Positions 34,911 to 44,148 of a stretch of DNA of 55,994 bases are shown here, piece after piece. The notes below the pieces were generated by a model, which was given only the letters and a program-made list of their open reading frames with translations, was not told where the DNA came from and did not search any database. The stretch lies in NCBI GenBank assembly GCA_000179315.1, contig ADZZ01000065.1:1-55994 (forward strand). The letters run 5' to 3'. How positions within the stretch are numbered: position 1 is the first letter of the stretch; the number at the start of each line of letters is the position of its first letter. Position numbers and translations under genes: made by a program. This DNA is from a delta proteobacterium NaphS2 (GTDB lineage: Bacteria; Desulfobacterota; DSM-4660; Desulfatiglandales; Desulfatiglandaceae).

Positions 34911-36176
34911 TCAACACCATGCCCGCACAAGATCCTCCCAGAGATCCCAGAACCGGGGAAACGATTTATTGACACAATCGGGATTTTGAATGCGAACCCC
35001 CGGGACTTCTAAGCCTATCACCGCCAGGCTCATGGCGATTCGGTGATCGTCATAGGTATCCACATCACACCCATGAAGGGACGCACCTCCGCGGATCACC
35101 AGGGCGTCCTCCAATTCCTCCACCCTTCCCCCCAGTCTCCGCCATTCCCGGGTCACGGCGCTCAGCCGGTCGCTTTCCTTGAAACGAAGATGCCCGACAT
35201 TTCGTATGGTGGTCTTTCCTGGGGCAAAAAGGGCCACCGCCGCAAGGGTTGGCACCATGTCCGGCATGGCGCCCATGTCCACGTCCACACCGCTGAGCTT
35301 TCCACCCGATACGGTCACCCGATCGGTGTCTCGCTGAACAACACATCCCATCTGTTCAAGAACCTCCAGCAGCCGGATATCCCCCTGGCGGCCTTGGGGG
35401 TTGATGTTTCGGGTGGTGACCGTTTTTCCCGTAATCGCCGCACCGGCCCAGAAATAGGACGCGGAGGACGCATCGCCTGAAACCGTGTATTCCATGGGAT
35501 TGTACTCCTGGCCCCCGAAAACCCTGAAACGACTGAATCCCTCCCGCTCAATGGAAACACCGAAGGAATTCATGACATCGACGGTCACATCCACGTACGG
35601 TTTCGAGACCAAATCCCCTTTAACCGTAATATCCACACCCTGTTCGGCATAGGGACCGGCCAAAAGAAGTGCCGATAAAAACTGACTGCTGGCATCCCCG
35701 GGCAGATTCACGGCGCCGCCTTTTATCCCGTCCGATAGAAGTCGAACCGGGGGAAACCCGTCACGCCCGGTACAGATGATCCTTACCCCCAGTTGCCGGA
35801 GCGCGTCCACCAAAGGCCCAACGGGACGTTCCCGCATGCGGGGGGTCCCGGTCACCAGAAAACGGCCTCGTGCCAGGGCCAGCACCGGCAACAGCAGTCT
35901 GAAGGAGGTCCCCGAATTCCCCAAATAAATTGCCTTTTCCCACGGTTGGTCACATGCCGTTTGACCGATTCCTTCTACAATCAGATGATCATCCCGCCGT
36001 TTCATCCCGACCCCGATGGCCGCCAGGGCCCGGGCCGTGTGAAGCGTATCCTCGCTGATGAGGTCATTTCCGAGGATGGTTGTCCCTTTTGCCAGGGCAC
36101 CGGTGATGAGCGCCCGATGGGTGATGCTTTTGGATCCGGGAATGGTCACCGTCAGATGATTCTTCTCTTTTGTCAT
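34911..36176 (-). CDS. aroA: 3-phosphoshikimate 1-carboxyvinyltransferase (EPSP synthase)
   Basis: A 421-residue cytoplasmic enzyme that joins phosphoenolpyruvate to shikimate 3-phosphate, the sixth shikimate-pathway step. The signature PGSKSITHRALITGALAKG holds the substrate-binding Lys and Arg. Other conserved segments are GNSGTSFRLLL (the PEP-site loop), KESDRLSAV and YDDHRIAMSLAV. Length is normal. It is the last gene of the aroKCDEA operon, 30 bases after aroE. The SGTS form of the PEP-site loop differs from the enteric AGTA form and is of the type seen in less glyphosate-sensitive enzymes, but sensitivity cannot be read from sequence alone. Confidence 0.96.
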   Translation of the reverse strand: MTKEKNHLTVTIPGSKSITHRALITGALAKGTTILGNDLISEDTLHTARALAAIGVGMKRRDDHLIVEGIGQTACDQPWEKAIYLGNSGTSFRLLLPVLALARGRFLVTGTPRMRERPVGPLVDALRQLGVRIICTGRDGFPPVRLLSDGIKGGAVNLPGDASSQFLSALLLAGPYAEQGVDITVKGDLVSKPYVDVTVDVMNSFGVSIEREGFSRFRVFGGQEYNPMEYTVSGDASSASYFWAGAAITGKTVTTRNINPQGRQGDIRLLEVLEQMGCVVQRDTDRVTVSGGKLSGVDVDMGAMPDMVPTLAAVALFAPGKTTIRNVGHLRFKESDRLSAVTREWRRLGGRVEELEDALVIRGGASLHGCDVDTYDDHRIAMSLAVIGLEVPGVRIQNPDCVNKSFPRFWDLWEDLVRAWC

Positions 36177-36206
36177 AGCCGCTCCGGTCTCACCTCAGTC
36201 CCGTTT

Positions 36207-37025
36207 TCAGCGGGATTTTGAAAGGGCATTTGTCACCACAGCCCTCATGACTTTCAACGGGGCCTCAAGACCCGTCCATAATTGGAACTGCAAGGCCCCT
36301 TGATGAATGAACATCTCAAGACCCCCGATGGTCTCACAACCCCTTGAACGCGCATCCTTGAGCATTTTCGTTTCCATGGGGTTATAGACGGCATCCATCA
36401 CCACCATCCCTTCCCGGAACATATCAGCCGATACGGGCGAGGCGTTTTCCCGTGGAAACATGCCCACCGGCGTCGTCTGGATCAGGACATCCGTGTCCAG
36501 GCTTTTAATCTCAGAAAGGGGGACAAAAGGGCATTCCAGAAAGTCGGCAAGGGTCCGTCCCCGGTTTTCAGACCGATTGGAGACCGTAAGCTTCATCCCG
36601 TTTTTCACGGCCATGAATCCGATGCCCCTGGCCGCCCCACCTGCCCCGACCAGCACACACCGCTTGCCCACGGGATCCACAACCGCCTCGAGGGCTTTCA
36701 TGGCCCCCGCGCCATCGGTGTTATAACCCCTTAACAGACCGTTTTCATTTACAATGGTATTGACGGCTCCGATCTGTTCCGCCAGGGGATCCAAGGCATC
36801 CAGATACGCCATTACATCCGTTTTAAAGGGTATGGTGATACTCATGCCCGAAATTCCCAGTGCCCGCATTCCCCGAATACAACCTTTCAAATCCGTTGTC
36901 TTAAAAGCGCCGTAAAATGAAGGAATGTCCAACGCTTCAAAGGCGGCATTGTGCATGGCCGGACTGAGGGAGTGGCCGACGGGATTTCCCAGTACCCCGT
37001 AAATTTTCGCGTGTCCTTGCTTCAT
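36207..37025 (-). CDS. aroE: Shikimate dehydrogenase
   Basis: A 272-residue NADPH-dependent enzyme that reduces 3-dehydroshikimate to shikimate. The shikimate-binding N-terminus has GVLGNPVGHSLSPAMHNAAF and the catalytic Lys in TIPFKTDVM, with the partner Asp in YNTDGAGAM. The nucleotide-binding loop is GAGGAARGI, followed by NRSENRGR, whose basic residues fit NADP. Its ATG overlaps the aroD stop as ATGA (37022-37025), so translation is coupled. Complete. Confidence 0.95.
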   Translation of the reverse strand: MKQGHAKIYGVLGNPVGHSLSPAMHNAAFEALDIPSFYGAFKTTDLKGCIRGMRALGISGMSITIPFKTDVMAYLDALDPLAEQIGAVNTIVNENGLLRGYNTDGAGAMKALEAVVDPVGKRCVLVGAGGAARGIGFMAVKNGMKLTVSNRSENRGRTLADFLECPFVPLSEIKSLDTDVLIQTTPVGMFPRENASPVSADMFREGMVVMDAVYNPMETKMLKDARSRGCETIGGLEMFIHQGALQFQLWTGLEAPLKVMRAVVTNALSKSR

Positions 37026-37690
37026 GAACCCAATCGCTCCAGCATATATTTCATCTCCTTGGCAGTAATCTGCCCCGGCGCCGATTCCTGACCTTCCCGA
37101 AAGGCCGCGAAGGTAAAGGCACCGCCCAGCAAAGGACAGGCCACCCGACTGATGCGCCCCAAAGGCCCCATACAGAAGGCGACCGCCTTCACGCCCAGCG
37201 CCTCAGACTCCGGGATGAGTCTCAGCACGCTCAGATTGTCGAGGGTCGTTCTTGCTTGCGTCACGATCTTCACCACATGGGCGCCGGTCGCGGTCATTTT
37301 CTTAAGGAGATGGGACAGTGTTTCCTCTGAAGGAGTGCCGTCCATGAAGTGCTTTGACAAGACAAGCCTGCTTTTGCCGCGCCCCTCGAAAAGCCTGTCA
37401 CGATGTTCCAGGGGCATGGCATATTCCACATCAATATAATCGGCGCCCAGCCGCACCGCCTCCAGAAGATAATCGACGCGAGCATTGTCGGGAATGTCTC
37501 CCTTCCCGCCCTCCTTTTTAGAACGGTAAGTGATCAACAAAGGCTTTTGAGCCGATGAAATGATCTTCTCGAGGTCAAAGGATTTCATAACGTCCAACCG
37601 CACCTCCATCAGATCACAATTTGGGGAAGCAACCGTCATCTTTTTAAGGGCCTCTTCAGTATCTTGAGCCATCAGCGCAATACAGATCAT
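37022..37690 (-). CDS. aroD: 3-dehydroquinate dehydratase, type I
   Basis: A 222-residue class I (Schiff-base) dehydroquinase. Conserved segments are MEVRLD near residue 27, ITYRSKKEGGKGD, YIDVEYAM, the catalytic His region LVLSKHFMDGTPSEE, and the Schiff-base Lys in HVVKIVTQA. The C-terminal FCMGPLGRISR closes the barrel. It converts 3-dehydroquinate to 3-dehydroshikimate. An 80-base gap separates it from aroC upstream. Length normal. Confidence 0.94.
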   Translation of the reverse strand: MICIALMAQDTEEALKKMTVASPNCDLMEVRLDVMKSFDLEKIISSAQKPLLITYRSKKEGGKGDIPDNARVDYLLEAVRLGADYIDVEYAMPLEHRDRLFEGRGKSRLVLSKHFMDGTPSEETLSHLLKKMTATGAHVVKIVTQARTTLDNLSVLRLIPESEALGVKAVAFCMGPLGRISRVACPLLGGAFTFAAFREGQESAPGQITAKEMKYMLERLGS

Positions 37691-37770
37691 AATAGTGCCC
37701 TCTCACGAACAGGATCAAACACCGCCAGTCCTCTTCTCTTTTTTCTGTCATCATACGGCGCAATGCCCTT

Positions 37771-38838
37771 TTATGCACCGAAATCCTGCTCGATGGCGCT
37801 CGCGCGCAGATAGTGATCGGCCAATACAATGGCCACCATGGCTTCCAGCACCGGTACAATGCGGGAGACGGCGGTTACATCAAACCGCCCGGTTAATTCC
37901 AAAACGGCATCCCGGCCCTTCCGGTCAATGGTTTTCTGAGGTTTCATAATGGAGGGGATCGGTTTTATGGCCGCGCGCAGCACCAGGTCGTCTCCGTTGG
38001 AGATGCCGCCCAGTATCCCGCCGGAGTTGTTGGATGAAAAACCTTTTGAAGTGATGGGATCGTTGTTTTCGGAACCCTTCAATCGAGCCGCATCAAAACC
38101 GGCACCCACTTCAACCCCTTTGACCGCCCCCACGGACATGACCGCCTTGGCCAGTTCCGCATCCAGCTTGTCGAACACCGGCTCGCCCAGACCCGCGGGG
38201 CATCCTCTCACGAGAACTTCAGCCACCCCGCCCAGGCTGTCCCCTTCCTTCCCGGCCGCGTCCAGCGCTGACAGCATCCCCTTTACGGCTTCCATGTCGG
38301 CACAATAAAGGGGATTTTGGTGGATAACCGATGGGTCCATCTTCCGGGCACGGATTCCGCCCACTTCCAGGGTGTGCCCCAAAATGGAAATGCCAAGGGG
38401 TGCCAACATCTTTCGCGCCACCACGCCGCAGGCCACCCGGGCCGCGGTTTCACGGGCCGACGACCGGCCGCCGCCACGGTAATCGAAATGACCGAATTTC
38501 CTGAAATATGTATAATCCGCGTGCCCCGGCCTGAACAGGTCCTTAAGCACACCGTACGGCTTGCTTTTCACATCCCGGTTCCCTATCAGCAGGGTCAAGG
38601 GCGTTCCGGTGGTAACATCTTCGAAAACACCTGACAGAATCTCCACCCGGTCTTCTTCCGATCGCGGCGTCTCAAATGAGGATTTCCCAGGCCTGCGGCG
38701 TTCCATCGCCTCTACGAAATCGCCTGCTTCAAGCGCTATCCCCGAGGGACATCCGTCGATAACGGCGCCCAGTGCTTTTCCATGGGATTCGCCGAATGTG
38801 GTGATTTTAAATATTTGTCCAAACGAATTTCCGGCCAT
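37771..38838 (-). CDS. aroC: Chorismate synthase
   Basis: A 355-residue FMN-dependent enzyme making chorismate, the end of the common aromatic pathway. The three family signatures are present: GESHGKALGAVIDGCPSG at the N-terminus, DYRGGGRSSARETAARVA in the middle, and SNNSGGILGGISNGDDLVLR followed by KPIPSI. RRPGKSSFETPRSEED is also standard. Length is normal. It lies 15 bases after aroK. Confidence 0.96.
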   Translation of the reverse strand: MAGNSFGQIFKITTFGESHGKALGAVIDGCPSGIALEAGDFVEAMERRRPGKSSFETPRSEEDRVEILSGVFEDVTTGTPLTLLIGNRDVKSKPYGVLKDLFRPGHADYTYFRKFGHFDYRGGGRSSARETAARVACGVVARKMLAPLGISILGHTLEVGGIRARKMDPSVIHQNPLYCADMEAVKGMLSALDAAGKEGDSLGGVAEVLVRGCPAGLGEPVFDKLDAELAKAVMSVGAVKGVEVGAGFDAARLKGSENNDPITSKGFSSNNSGGILGGISNGDDLVLRAAIKPIPSIMKPQKTIDRKGRDAVLELTGRFDVTAVSRIVPVLEAMVAIVLADHYLRASAIEQDFGA

Positions 38839-38853
38839 TATTCCCTTCTCCGC

Positions 38854-39435
38854 CTATGGGTTTAACACCGAGGCAAAAAACATCTCCCCTGACTGAACCC
38901 GCTTCTGCAAGAGCACCGACGCCGCCGGCATCCTTTTGATGATCTCTTTTGATATGGTCCGGGGGGATTTTTGATCCGTGTTGACCACATCGTCGCTGGC
39001 ACGATCATAAAGGGGCGTTCTTTGCGCCAGGATCGCCTCGATCTCCGCCAGCGGGCTTGCCCCTGCCAGTCCGGGCCGCACCCGGCCGGATTCCTCATCC
39101 CGCTTCATCCGCTCATGAAGGGTTGAAAGGGAGGCCTGTAGCCAGATGACCCACCCGGACTCTCTGAGATAGTGAACGTTTTCCCGGTCCAGAATAACAC
39201 CGCCCCCGGTGGCAATGACCTGGTTGTCCTGACCGGAAACGGATCGAACGACCATCTTTTCGACCATTCGAAAGGGTTTCCATCCGTTTTCAGACACATA
39301 CTGATCAATGGTGCACGCAATCTTTTCCTCCAGGACCCGGTCCGTATCGACCAATCTCAGACCCAGATCCTTTGCCAGGATTCTTCCCACCGCACTTTTG
39401 CCGCTGCATCGATACCCGATTAAAACAATATTCAT
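38854..39435 (-). CDS. aroK: Shikimate kinase
   Basis: A 193-residue ATP:shikimate 3-phosphotransferase. The Walker A loop is GYRCSGKSAVG, the metal and shikimate Asp pair is in LVDTDRVLE, the shikimate-site motif is ATGGGVILD, and the lid Arg region is GRVRPGLAG. It is slightly longer than usual (about 170), with a C-terminal extension. ATG 39435 is chosen because the P-loop strand starts directly (MNIVLIGY); the longer frame to 39495 would run through the terminator of the leader. It is the first structural gene after the attenuator-like leader. Confidence 0.92.
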   Translation of the reverse strand: MNIVLIGYRCSGKSAVGRILAKDLGLRLVDTDRVLEEKIACTIDQYVSENGWKPFRMVEKMVVRSVSGQDNQVIATGGGVILDRENVHYLRESGWVIWLQASLSTLHERMKRDEESGRVRPGLAGASPLAEIEAILAQRTPLYDRASDDVVNTDQKSPRTISKEIIKRMPAASVLLQKRVQSGEMFFASVLNP

Positions 39436-39461
39436 GATGAACAACCCGAAGATTTTTTCAC

Positions 39462-39501
39462 AAAAAAAGCCGTGGATGCTTTTGAAGACGTCCACGGCTT
39501 T
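39462..39501 (-). terminator. Intrinsic terminator in the aro operon leader (attenuator)
   Basis: On the minus strand AAAGCCGTGGA and TCCACGGCTTT form a perfect 11-bp stem with a 14-base loop, followed directly by a run of T (plus 39462-39468). It stands between the leader peptide and aroK, so it would stop transcription before the operon. Its first arm can instead pair with 39531-39538 inside the leader peptide. Confidence 0.88.
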
Positions 39502-39524
39502 GAAAATCTACAAAAAACAGCATC

Positions 39525-39590
39525 TCAGAGCATGGACGGACCTCCGCTGCAATAAAAATAAAAGCCCTGCCATGATCGCTTCAAAAACAT
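39525..39590 (-). CDS. Leader peptide rich in Trp, Phe and Tyr (aro operon attenuator)
   Basis: A 21-residue frame, far too short for gene finders. Residues 6-14 are SWQGFYFYC: one tryptophan, then alternating Phe and Tyr codons. GGGAAC lies upstream as a weak ribosome site. The codons for residues 18-20 (GTCCGTCCATG region, plus 39531-39538) are complementary over eight bases, with one G-U, to the first arm of the following terminator. Ribosomes stalled at the W or F/Y codons would leave this segment free to form the antiterminator; ribosomes reaching the stop would mask it and let the terminator form. This is the classic trp/phe attenuation layout. It was found by reading; no expression evidence. 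Confidence 0.8.
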   Translation of the reverse strand: MFLKRSWQGFYFYCSGGPSML

Positions 39591-39636
39591 TGTTCTGCTG
39601 TTCCCTGCTGCCTTTGGTTCAATGAATTGGGATGCA

Positions 39637-39664
39637 ATTAAACCCAATCAGAAGACTTTGTCAA
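39637..39664 (-). promoter_or_regulatory. Sigma-70-type promoter of the aro operon
   Basis: Minus-strand TTGACA (39664-39659, six of six), a 16-base spacer and TTTAAT (39642-39637, five of six). Transcription would start near 39630, 40 bases before the leader peptide. The -35 box lies just past the stop of the upstream efflux gene. Confidence 0.75.
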
Positions 39665-39672
39665 GGAAAAAA

Positions 39673-42600
39673 TCAACTCATTTCAGTGTGCAGGTCCCGC
39701 TTCTGCTTCCTTTCCGGATGAAACAGGGAATATACCGCCGGAATCAGCACAAGCGTAATCAAGGTGGATCCGGCAAGCCCCCCCACGACGGCCCGTGCCA
39801 GGGGGGCCTGGGCGTCGGCTCCCTCACCGATCCCCAAGGCCAAGGGGAGCAGTCCCAGGATCGTCGTAAGTGTCGTCATGAGAATGGGCCGTAGCCTGCG
39901 ACGTCCTGCCTCCACGAGCGCATGGCGGGTGGTCATGCCCGTACGAACCAGTTGTCCGGCCTGATCCACCAGGAGCACGGCGTTGTTGACCACGATCCCC
40001 CCCAGCATGATGCACCCGATGTAGGACTGGACATTCAGGGTGGTTTTGGTCACAAAGAGCGTTACCAAGACCCCCACCGCCGCCAGCGGTACGGAAAACA
40101 TGACCACCAGGGGATCCCTGAGGGACTCGTATTGACAGGCCAGGACCATGTACACCAGCACCAGGGCCAGCACGATGGAAATGGCCAGTTCCCGAAAGGC
40201 CTTCTGCTGTTCCTCGAAATTACCGGCCACCATCAGGTCATACCCCATGGGCCGGGGAATCCGGTTCAACCGGGCCTGCACCTCTTTGGCAACGGAACCT
40301 AAGTCCCGTCCGGCCACATTGGCCTCAACCGTGAACGTTCGCTGCTGATCCTTTCGATCGATCAGAAGCGGTCCCCGGCCCGGTTCGGTGACCACCAGAT
40401 TGCGAAGGGCAACCTGCTCGCCGGAGCCGGTGGCCAGGGTGAGGTCTAAAATTTCGTCCAAGGACCGCTTTTCCGCATCTTTTAATTGTACCAAAATGCG
40501 ATAGGAATTGCCTCCGGTTCGGTATTCCCCCGCTTTGGAACCGGCCACCGCCGTCTCAAGGAGTTCCGTGACATCCCGCACCGTGAGATCCAGATCGGCA
40601 ATTTTGCTACGGTCCACCCGGATTTCCTGCTGGGGAACCCCCGCCTCAAGACTGGTCTGGATATCCGTAATCCCGGGAACATCCTTGATCTCTTCCGTTA
40701 CCCTTTCAACCAAAGCACCCAGAACCGCCAGATCGAATCCCCGAAGCTCGATGGTCAACCCTTCATCACCGCCCAGGATCCGTTCCAGCAAAAACTGGCC
40801 TTGCGGTGCCCGGACGCGGATCTCCATGCCCGGAATTTGATCTTTCAATCGACGGCGCAGGTCGGCTGCAATGTCCACATTAGAGCGATCCCGCTGTGCC
40901 GCCGGCACCAGGCTCAGGATGATCTGGCCTTCACCCCCTGAATTGGGCCGCCAGCCGGAAGCACCCACGCTGACCACCGATGCCACCGCTTCAGGGACCG
41001 CCGGGTAGACAATAGATTCCATTTTTCGAGTCTGTTGATCCACCAGCTCAAGCCGGGTACCGATTTTCATCTTCCCGCTGACCCGGACTTCCCCCTCGTC
41101 GCTGGGGGGGATGAATTCACTCCCGATGAACGGCAGCAGCAGCAGGCTTCCGCCCAGCAGCAGGGCGGCCACGAAGATCGTGAGCACCCGGTGACGCAAA
41201 ACCGTTTTCAGCAGTCCCAGATATGCGGTGTCCAGCCCCAGAAAAAAGATGTCGGAGAAGGCCACCAATTTTTGGGTCCAGCTCTCACTTTTTTTCCGAA
41301 CAGTAAAGGTGGATTTTAGCAGTCTTGAAGCCAGCATGGGCACCAGGGTCAGGGAGACGGCCAGGGAACAGATGAGGGAGAAGATGATCACATAGGCCAG
41401 TTCCTTGAAGAGAATTCCCGTCACCCCCTGCACGAACACCAGGGGCAGGAAAATCACCAGGGTCGTGATGGTGCTGGCCACAATAGCCTTTCCCACCTCC
41501 TGGGCCCCTGTCACCGCGGCAACGGCGGGCGTTTCACTGTTCTCGTAACTGCGCCGAAAAATATTTTCAAGCACAACAATGGAACTGTCCACCATCATGC
41601 CGACTCCCAGGGCCAATCCGCCCAGGGTCATAAGGTTGAGGGTGAAACCTGCGAAGTACATGAGCGCAAAGGTGGCAACGATGGAAATGGGAATGGAAAG
41701 GGAAATGGCCACGGTGCTTCTCAGATTTCGCAGGAAAAAGAGGAGCACCAGGATGGCCAGGCCTCCGCCGTAGAGAACGGACCGGGCCACGTTCTTGATG
41801 GACCGTTCGATGAAATTCCCCTGATTGATCACCGGAACGATGTGGATCTGGGGAAAGGCTTCATTGGCCGCCTTGATTTCCGCCAGAACCCGTTTGGACA
41901 CCTCCACAGTATTGGCGTTGGCCTGTTTGCGAATGGCCACCCGGATCCCCTGGCGGCCATTGACCCGGGTCATGCGCGTGAGTTTTTCGTAGGTGTCGTT
42001 CACGTCCGAGATCTGGTCGAGGGTTACCGCGGCCCCGTCCCGCTTGACAATGACCGTCTGCCGGATCTGATCCAGGCTGGTGAATTCGGCCGGTGCGCGA
42101 AGGGTCACCTCCCAGCGTCCCTGTTCGATCTTGCCCGTCGGAAGATCCAGGTTCGCGTCCTTAATGGCCGAAATCACATGATCCATGGAGAGCCCGAGGG
42201 CCTTGACCCGATCGGGGTCCAGCTCTATGCGCACCTCACGGTTGAATGCACCCCAGGTATCCACCTGGGCCACACCCGGAATGCGGGCGAATCGGTATCG
42301 GATCTGAACTTCGATCAATTCGGTCAGTTCCACAGGGTCCAGGTTGCTGGAAATGCCCAATATCACCACCGGAAAACTGGCGATGTCGAACTTTCGAACG
42401 CGGGGCCGGACAACATCCTCGGGAAGTTCGTTTATTTCGTCTTCCAGCATCCCCTGCACGTCGATGGCCGCGGCATCGATCTTGGTGCCCCAGACGAAGC
42501 TCACGCGCACCGTGCTGGTCCCTTCCGAGGATGTGGACGTGATCTCTTCCACTCCGGGTACCGTGCCGACAATCTCCTCAATGATTTGGGTAACCAGCCG

Positions 42601-42783
42601 CTCCATCACTTCGGGACTGGTACCCTCGTATTCGGTACGGATGGTGAGGCTCGGCATTTCGATGTCGGGGAGCATGTCGATCTGCAGCCGACTCAGGGAA
42701 ACGGCGCCGATGATGACCATCATCAGGGTCACCATGGTCGTAAAGACAGGGCGCCGAACACTGATTTCCGGTAGGCTTACGAT
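39673..42783 (-). CDS. RND-family efflux transporter, inner-membrane subunit
   Basis: A protein of about 1036 residues, the proton-driven pump of a tripartite efflux system. N- and C-halves each have a membrane helix, a large periplasmic porter/docking loop, then a helix bundle. Conserved parts include [43 protein letters not shown] with the proton-relay Asp positions, and [12 protein letters not shown] in the second half. The conserved N-terminus [16 protein letters not shown] precedes the first ATG (42735). The only plausible initiation in frame with a Shine-Dalgarno (GAGGAGG) is ATC at 42783, overlapping the adaptor stop. If that codon is not used, the protein lacks 16 usual residues. Substrate not readable; the sequence is of the multidrug/hydrophobic (HAE) type. 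Confidence 0.93.
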   Translation of the reverse strand: MVSLPEISVRRPVFTTMVTLMMVIIGAVSLSRLQIDMLPDIEMPSLTIRTEYEGTSPEVMERLVTQIIEEIVGTVPGVEEITSTSSEGTSTVRVSFVWGTKIDAAAIDVQGMLEDEINELPEDVVRPRVRKFDIASFPVVILGISSNLDPVELTELIEVQIRYRFARIPGVAQVDTWGAFNREVRIELDPDRVKALGLSMDHVISAIKDANLDLPTGKIEQGRWEVTLRAPAEFTSLDQIRQTVIVKRDGAAVTLDQISDVNDTYEKLTRMTRVNGRQGIRVAIRKQANANTVEVSKRVLAEIKAANEAFPQIHIVPVINQGNFIERSIKNVARSVLYGGGLAILVLLFFLRNLRSTVAISLSIPISIVATFALMYFAGFTLNLMTLGGLALGVGMMVDSSIVVLENIFRRSYENSETPAVAAVTGAQEVGKAIVASTITTLVIFLPLVFVQGVTGILFKELAYVIIFSLICSLAVSLTLVPMLASRLLKSTFTVRKKSESWTQKLVAFSDIFFLGLDTAYLGLLKTVLRHRVLTIFVAALLLGGSLLLLPFIGSEFIPPSDEGEVRVSGKMKIGTRLELVDQQTRKMESIVYPAVPEAVASVVSVGASGWRPNSGGEGQIILSLVPAAQRDRSNVDIAADLRRRLKDQIPGMEIRVRAPQGQFLLERILGGDEGLTIELRGFDLAVLGALVERVTEEIKDVPGITDIQTSLEAGVPQQEIRVDRSKIADLDLTVRDVTELLETAVAGSKAGEYRTGGNSYRILVQLKDAEKRSLDEILDLTLATGSGEQVALRNLVVTEPGRGPLLIDRKDQQRTFTVEANVAGRDLGSVAKEVQARLNRIPRPMGYDLMVAGNFEEQQKAFRELAISIVLALVLVYMVLACQYESLRDPLVVMFSVPLAAVGVLVTLFVTKTTLNVQSYIGCIMLGGIVVNNAVLLVDQAGQLVRTGMTTRHALVEAGRRRLRPILMTTLTTILGLLPLALGIGEGADAQAPLARAVVGGLAGSTLITLVLIPAVYSLFHPERKQKRDLHTEMS

Positions 42784-43988
42784 AAGGGCTCCTCCTCGGG
42801 ACCGGTCTCAATTTCATGTTTTTCCTCGGGAACCGTAATGGCCGAACCGTTATTTAAGAGTTCCTGCCCCAAAATAACCACCCGACCGGACACCCCTTCG
42901 CCTTCCACCTGAACCCGGCCCGCCTCGCGAATGCCCACTTTCACGGTCCGCCAGATCACCGATCTTCCATCCTTACTTACCACAAAGACCCCATCCCGGC
43001 CGTCACGGGTGGTCAAGGCCTGTTCCGGCACAATAGTGGTTTCGCGCACCTTCTTCAGCACCACCGCGGCCCGCATGAACATGCCCGGTTTGAGCCGATG
43101 TCCGGGATTTTCAATGATCATTTCCACCCGGGCCTGGCGCGTGGTTTTCTGAAAAATGGGAGCGATTCGCTCAATTCGCCCGAAAAACGCCGAATCGCCA
43201 TATGCATCCGTGGTCAGGGACACGGTCTGTCCGGGTCTCAAATACGCGTAATCCTTTTCGGTAACATGGACCACACCCAGAATGGGGTCCAATTCAACGA
43301 TCAACAATAACGGCTGGTTGGCCGCAACGGTCTGGCCCTCATCGTAATACCTTTCGGCCACCAGACGATCGCCCTCGCCGCCGCTCCAGCTGGCCATGAT
43401 CCGGGTGTACCCCAGCCTTATTTTTGCCGTCTCCAGCGATGACGCCGCTTTGGTTACCTGGGCACGGGCAACCTGAAGCTGCGCTTCTTTGGCCAGTCGA
43501 TCCGCTTTGAGCGCATCAAACTCGGAGTCCGATGCGATGCCCCGTTTGAGAAGCTTCCGCGTCCGTTCAAACTCACGATCGGCGTTTCCCAGATCGCTTG
43601 CTGCCTTGGCCAGGTTGGCTTCCGCCACCACAAGATCCGCTTTCGCCTGGGTCACTGCCTGGACATATTCGGCATTGTCCAATTGGCCCACAACCTGTCC
43701 CTGGGTGACTGTGTCGGCAATATCCACCAGGAGCTTCTCGATCCGTCCGCTCACTTTGGGCGCCACCACGAAATCGGCCAAGGGCTCCAACGTACCGCTG
43801 AAAGTTCGTTTCAACACAATGGGACCGGTTTCGATGGAAGCCACTTCAACGGGGGAAGATCGTAGCGCATCACCTTGGATATCTCTTTTTTCTTTGTCCT
43901 GAAACTGATGAAAAAGCAACCAGCCCGCCCCTGCCGCGGCGCCCAGAAGCATCACCAGAACAAAAATTTTGAGCCCCGGCCTTTTCAT
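42777..43988 (-). CDS. RND efflux periplasmic adaptor (membrane fusion protein)
   Basis: A 403-residue adaptor linking the RND pump to the outer-membrane channel. One N-terminal membrane anchor ([20 protein letters not shown]) is followed by the lipoyl/barrel half [20 protein letters not shown], a helical hairpin (about 105-190), the second lipoyl half and a beta-barrel ([20 protein letters not shown]). [15 protein letters not shown] is typical near the C-terminus. AAAGGAT lies before ATG 43988. The stop overlaps the presumed start of the pump gene. The outer-membrane factor is divergent, 160 bases away. Confidence 0.93.
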   Translation of the reverse strand: MKRPGLKIFVLVMLLGAAAGAGWLLFHQFQDKEKRDIQGDALRSSPVEVASIETGPIVLKRTFSGTLEPLADFVVAPKVSGRIEKLLVDIADTVTQGQVVGQLDNAEYVQAVTQAKADLVVAEANLAKAASDLGNADREFERTRKLLKRGIASDSEFDALKADRLAKEAQLQVARAQVTKAASSLETAKIRLGYTRIMASWSGGEGDRLVAERYYDEGQTVAANQPLLLIVELDPILGVVHVTEKDYAYLRPGQTVSLTTDAYGDSAFFGRIERIAPIFQKTTRQARVEMIIENPGHRLKPGMFMRAAVVLKKVRETTIVPEQALTTRDGRDGVFVVSKDGRSVIWRTVKVGIREAGRVQVEGEGVSGRVVILGQELLNNGSAITVPEEKHEIETGPEEEPLS

Positions 43989-44148
43989 GCTAGACTATCC
44001 TTTCAAGGTTTAGGAGAATATGCGCCGTACGGAAGCACACCATTTCCGGACGTGATATTCATTTTTCTTTACCTGAAAATTGTATCCTTTTGGAAATCAT
44101 GTTGTCACCCAAAAAGTCCCCATACGAAAGGACTTCTCAAAGAAAAAC

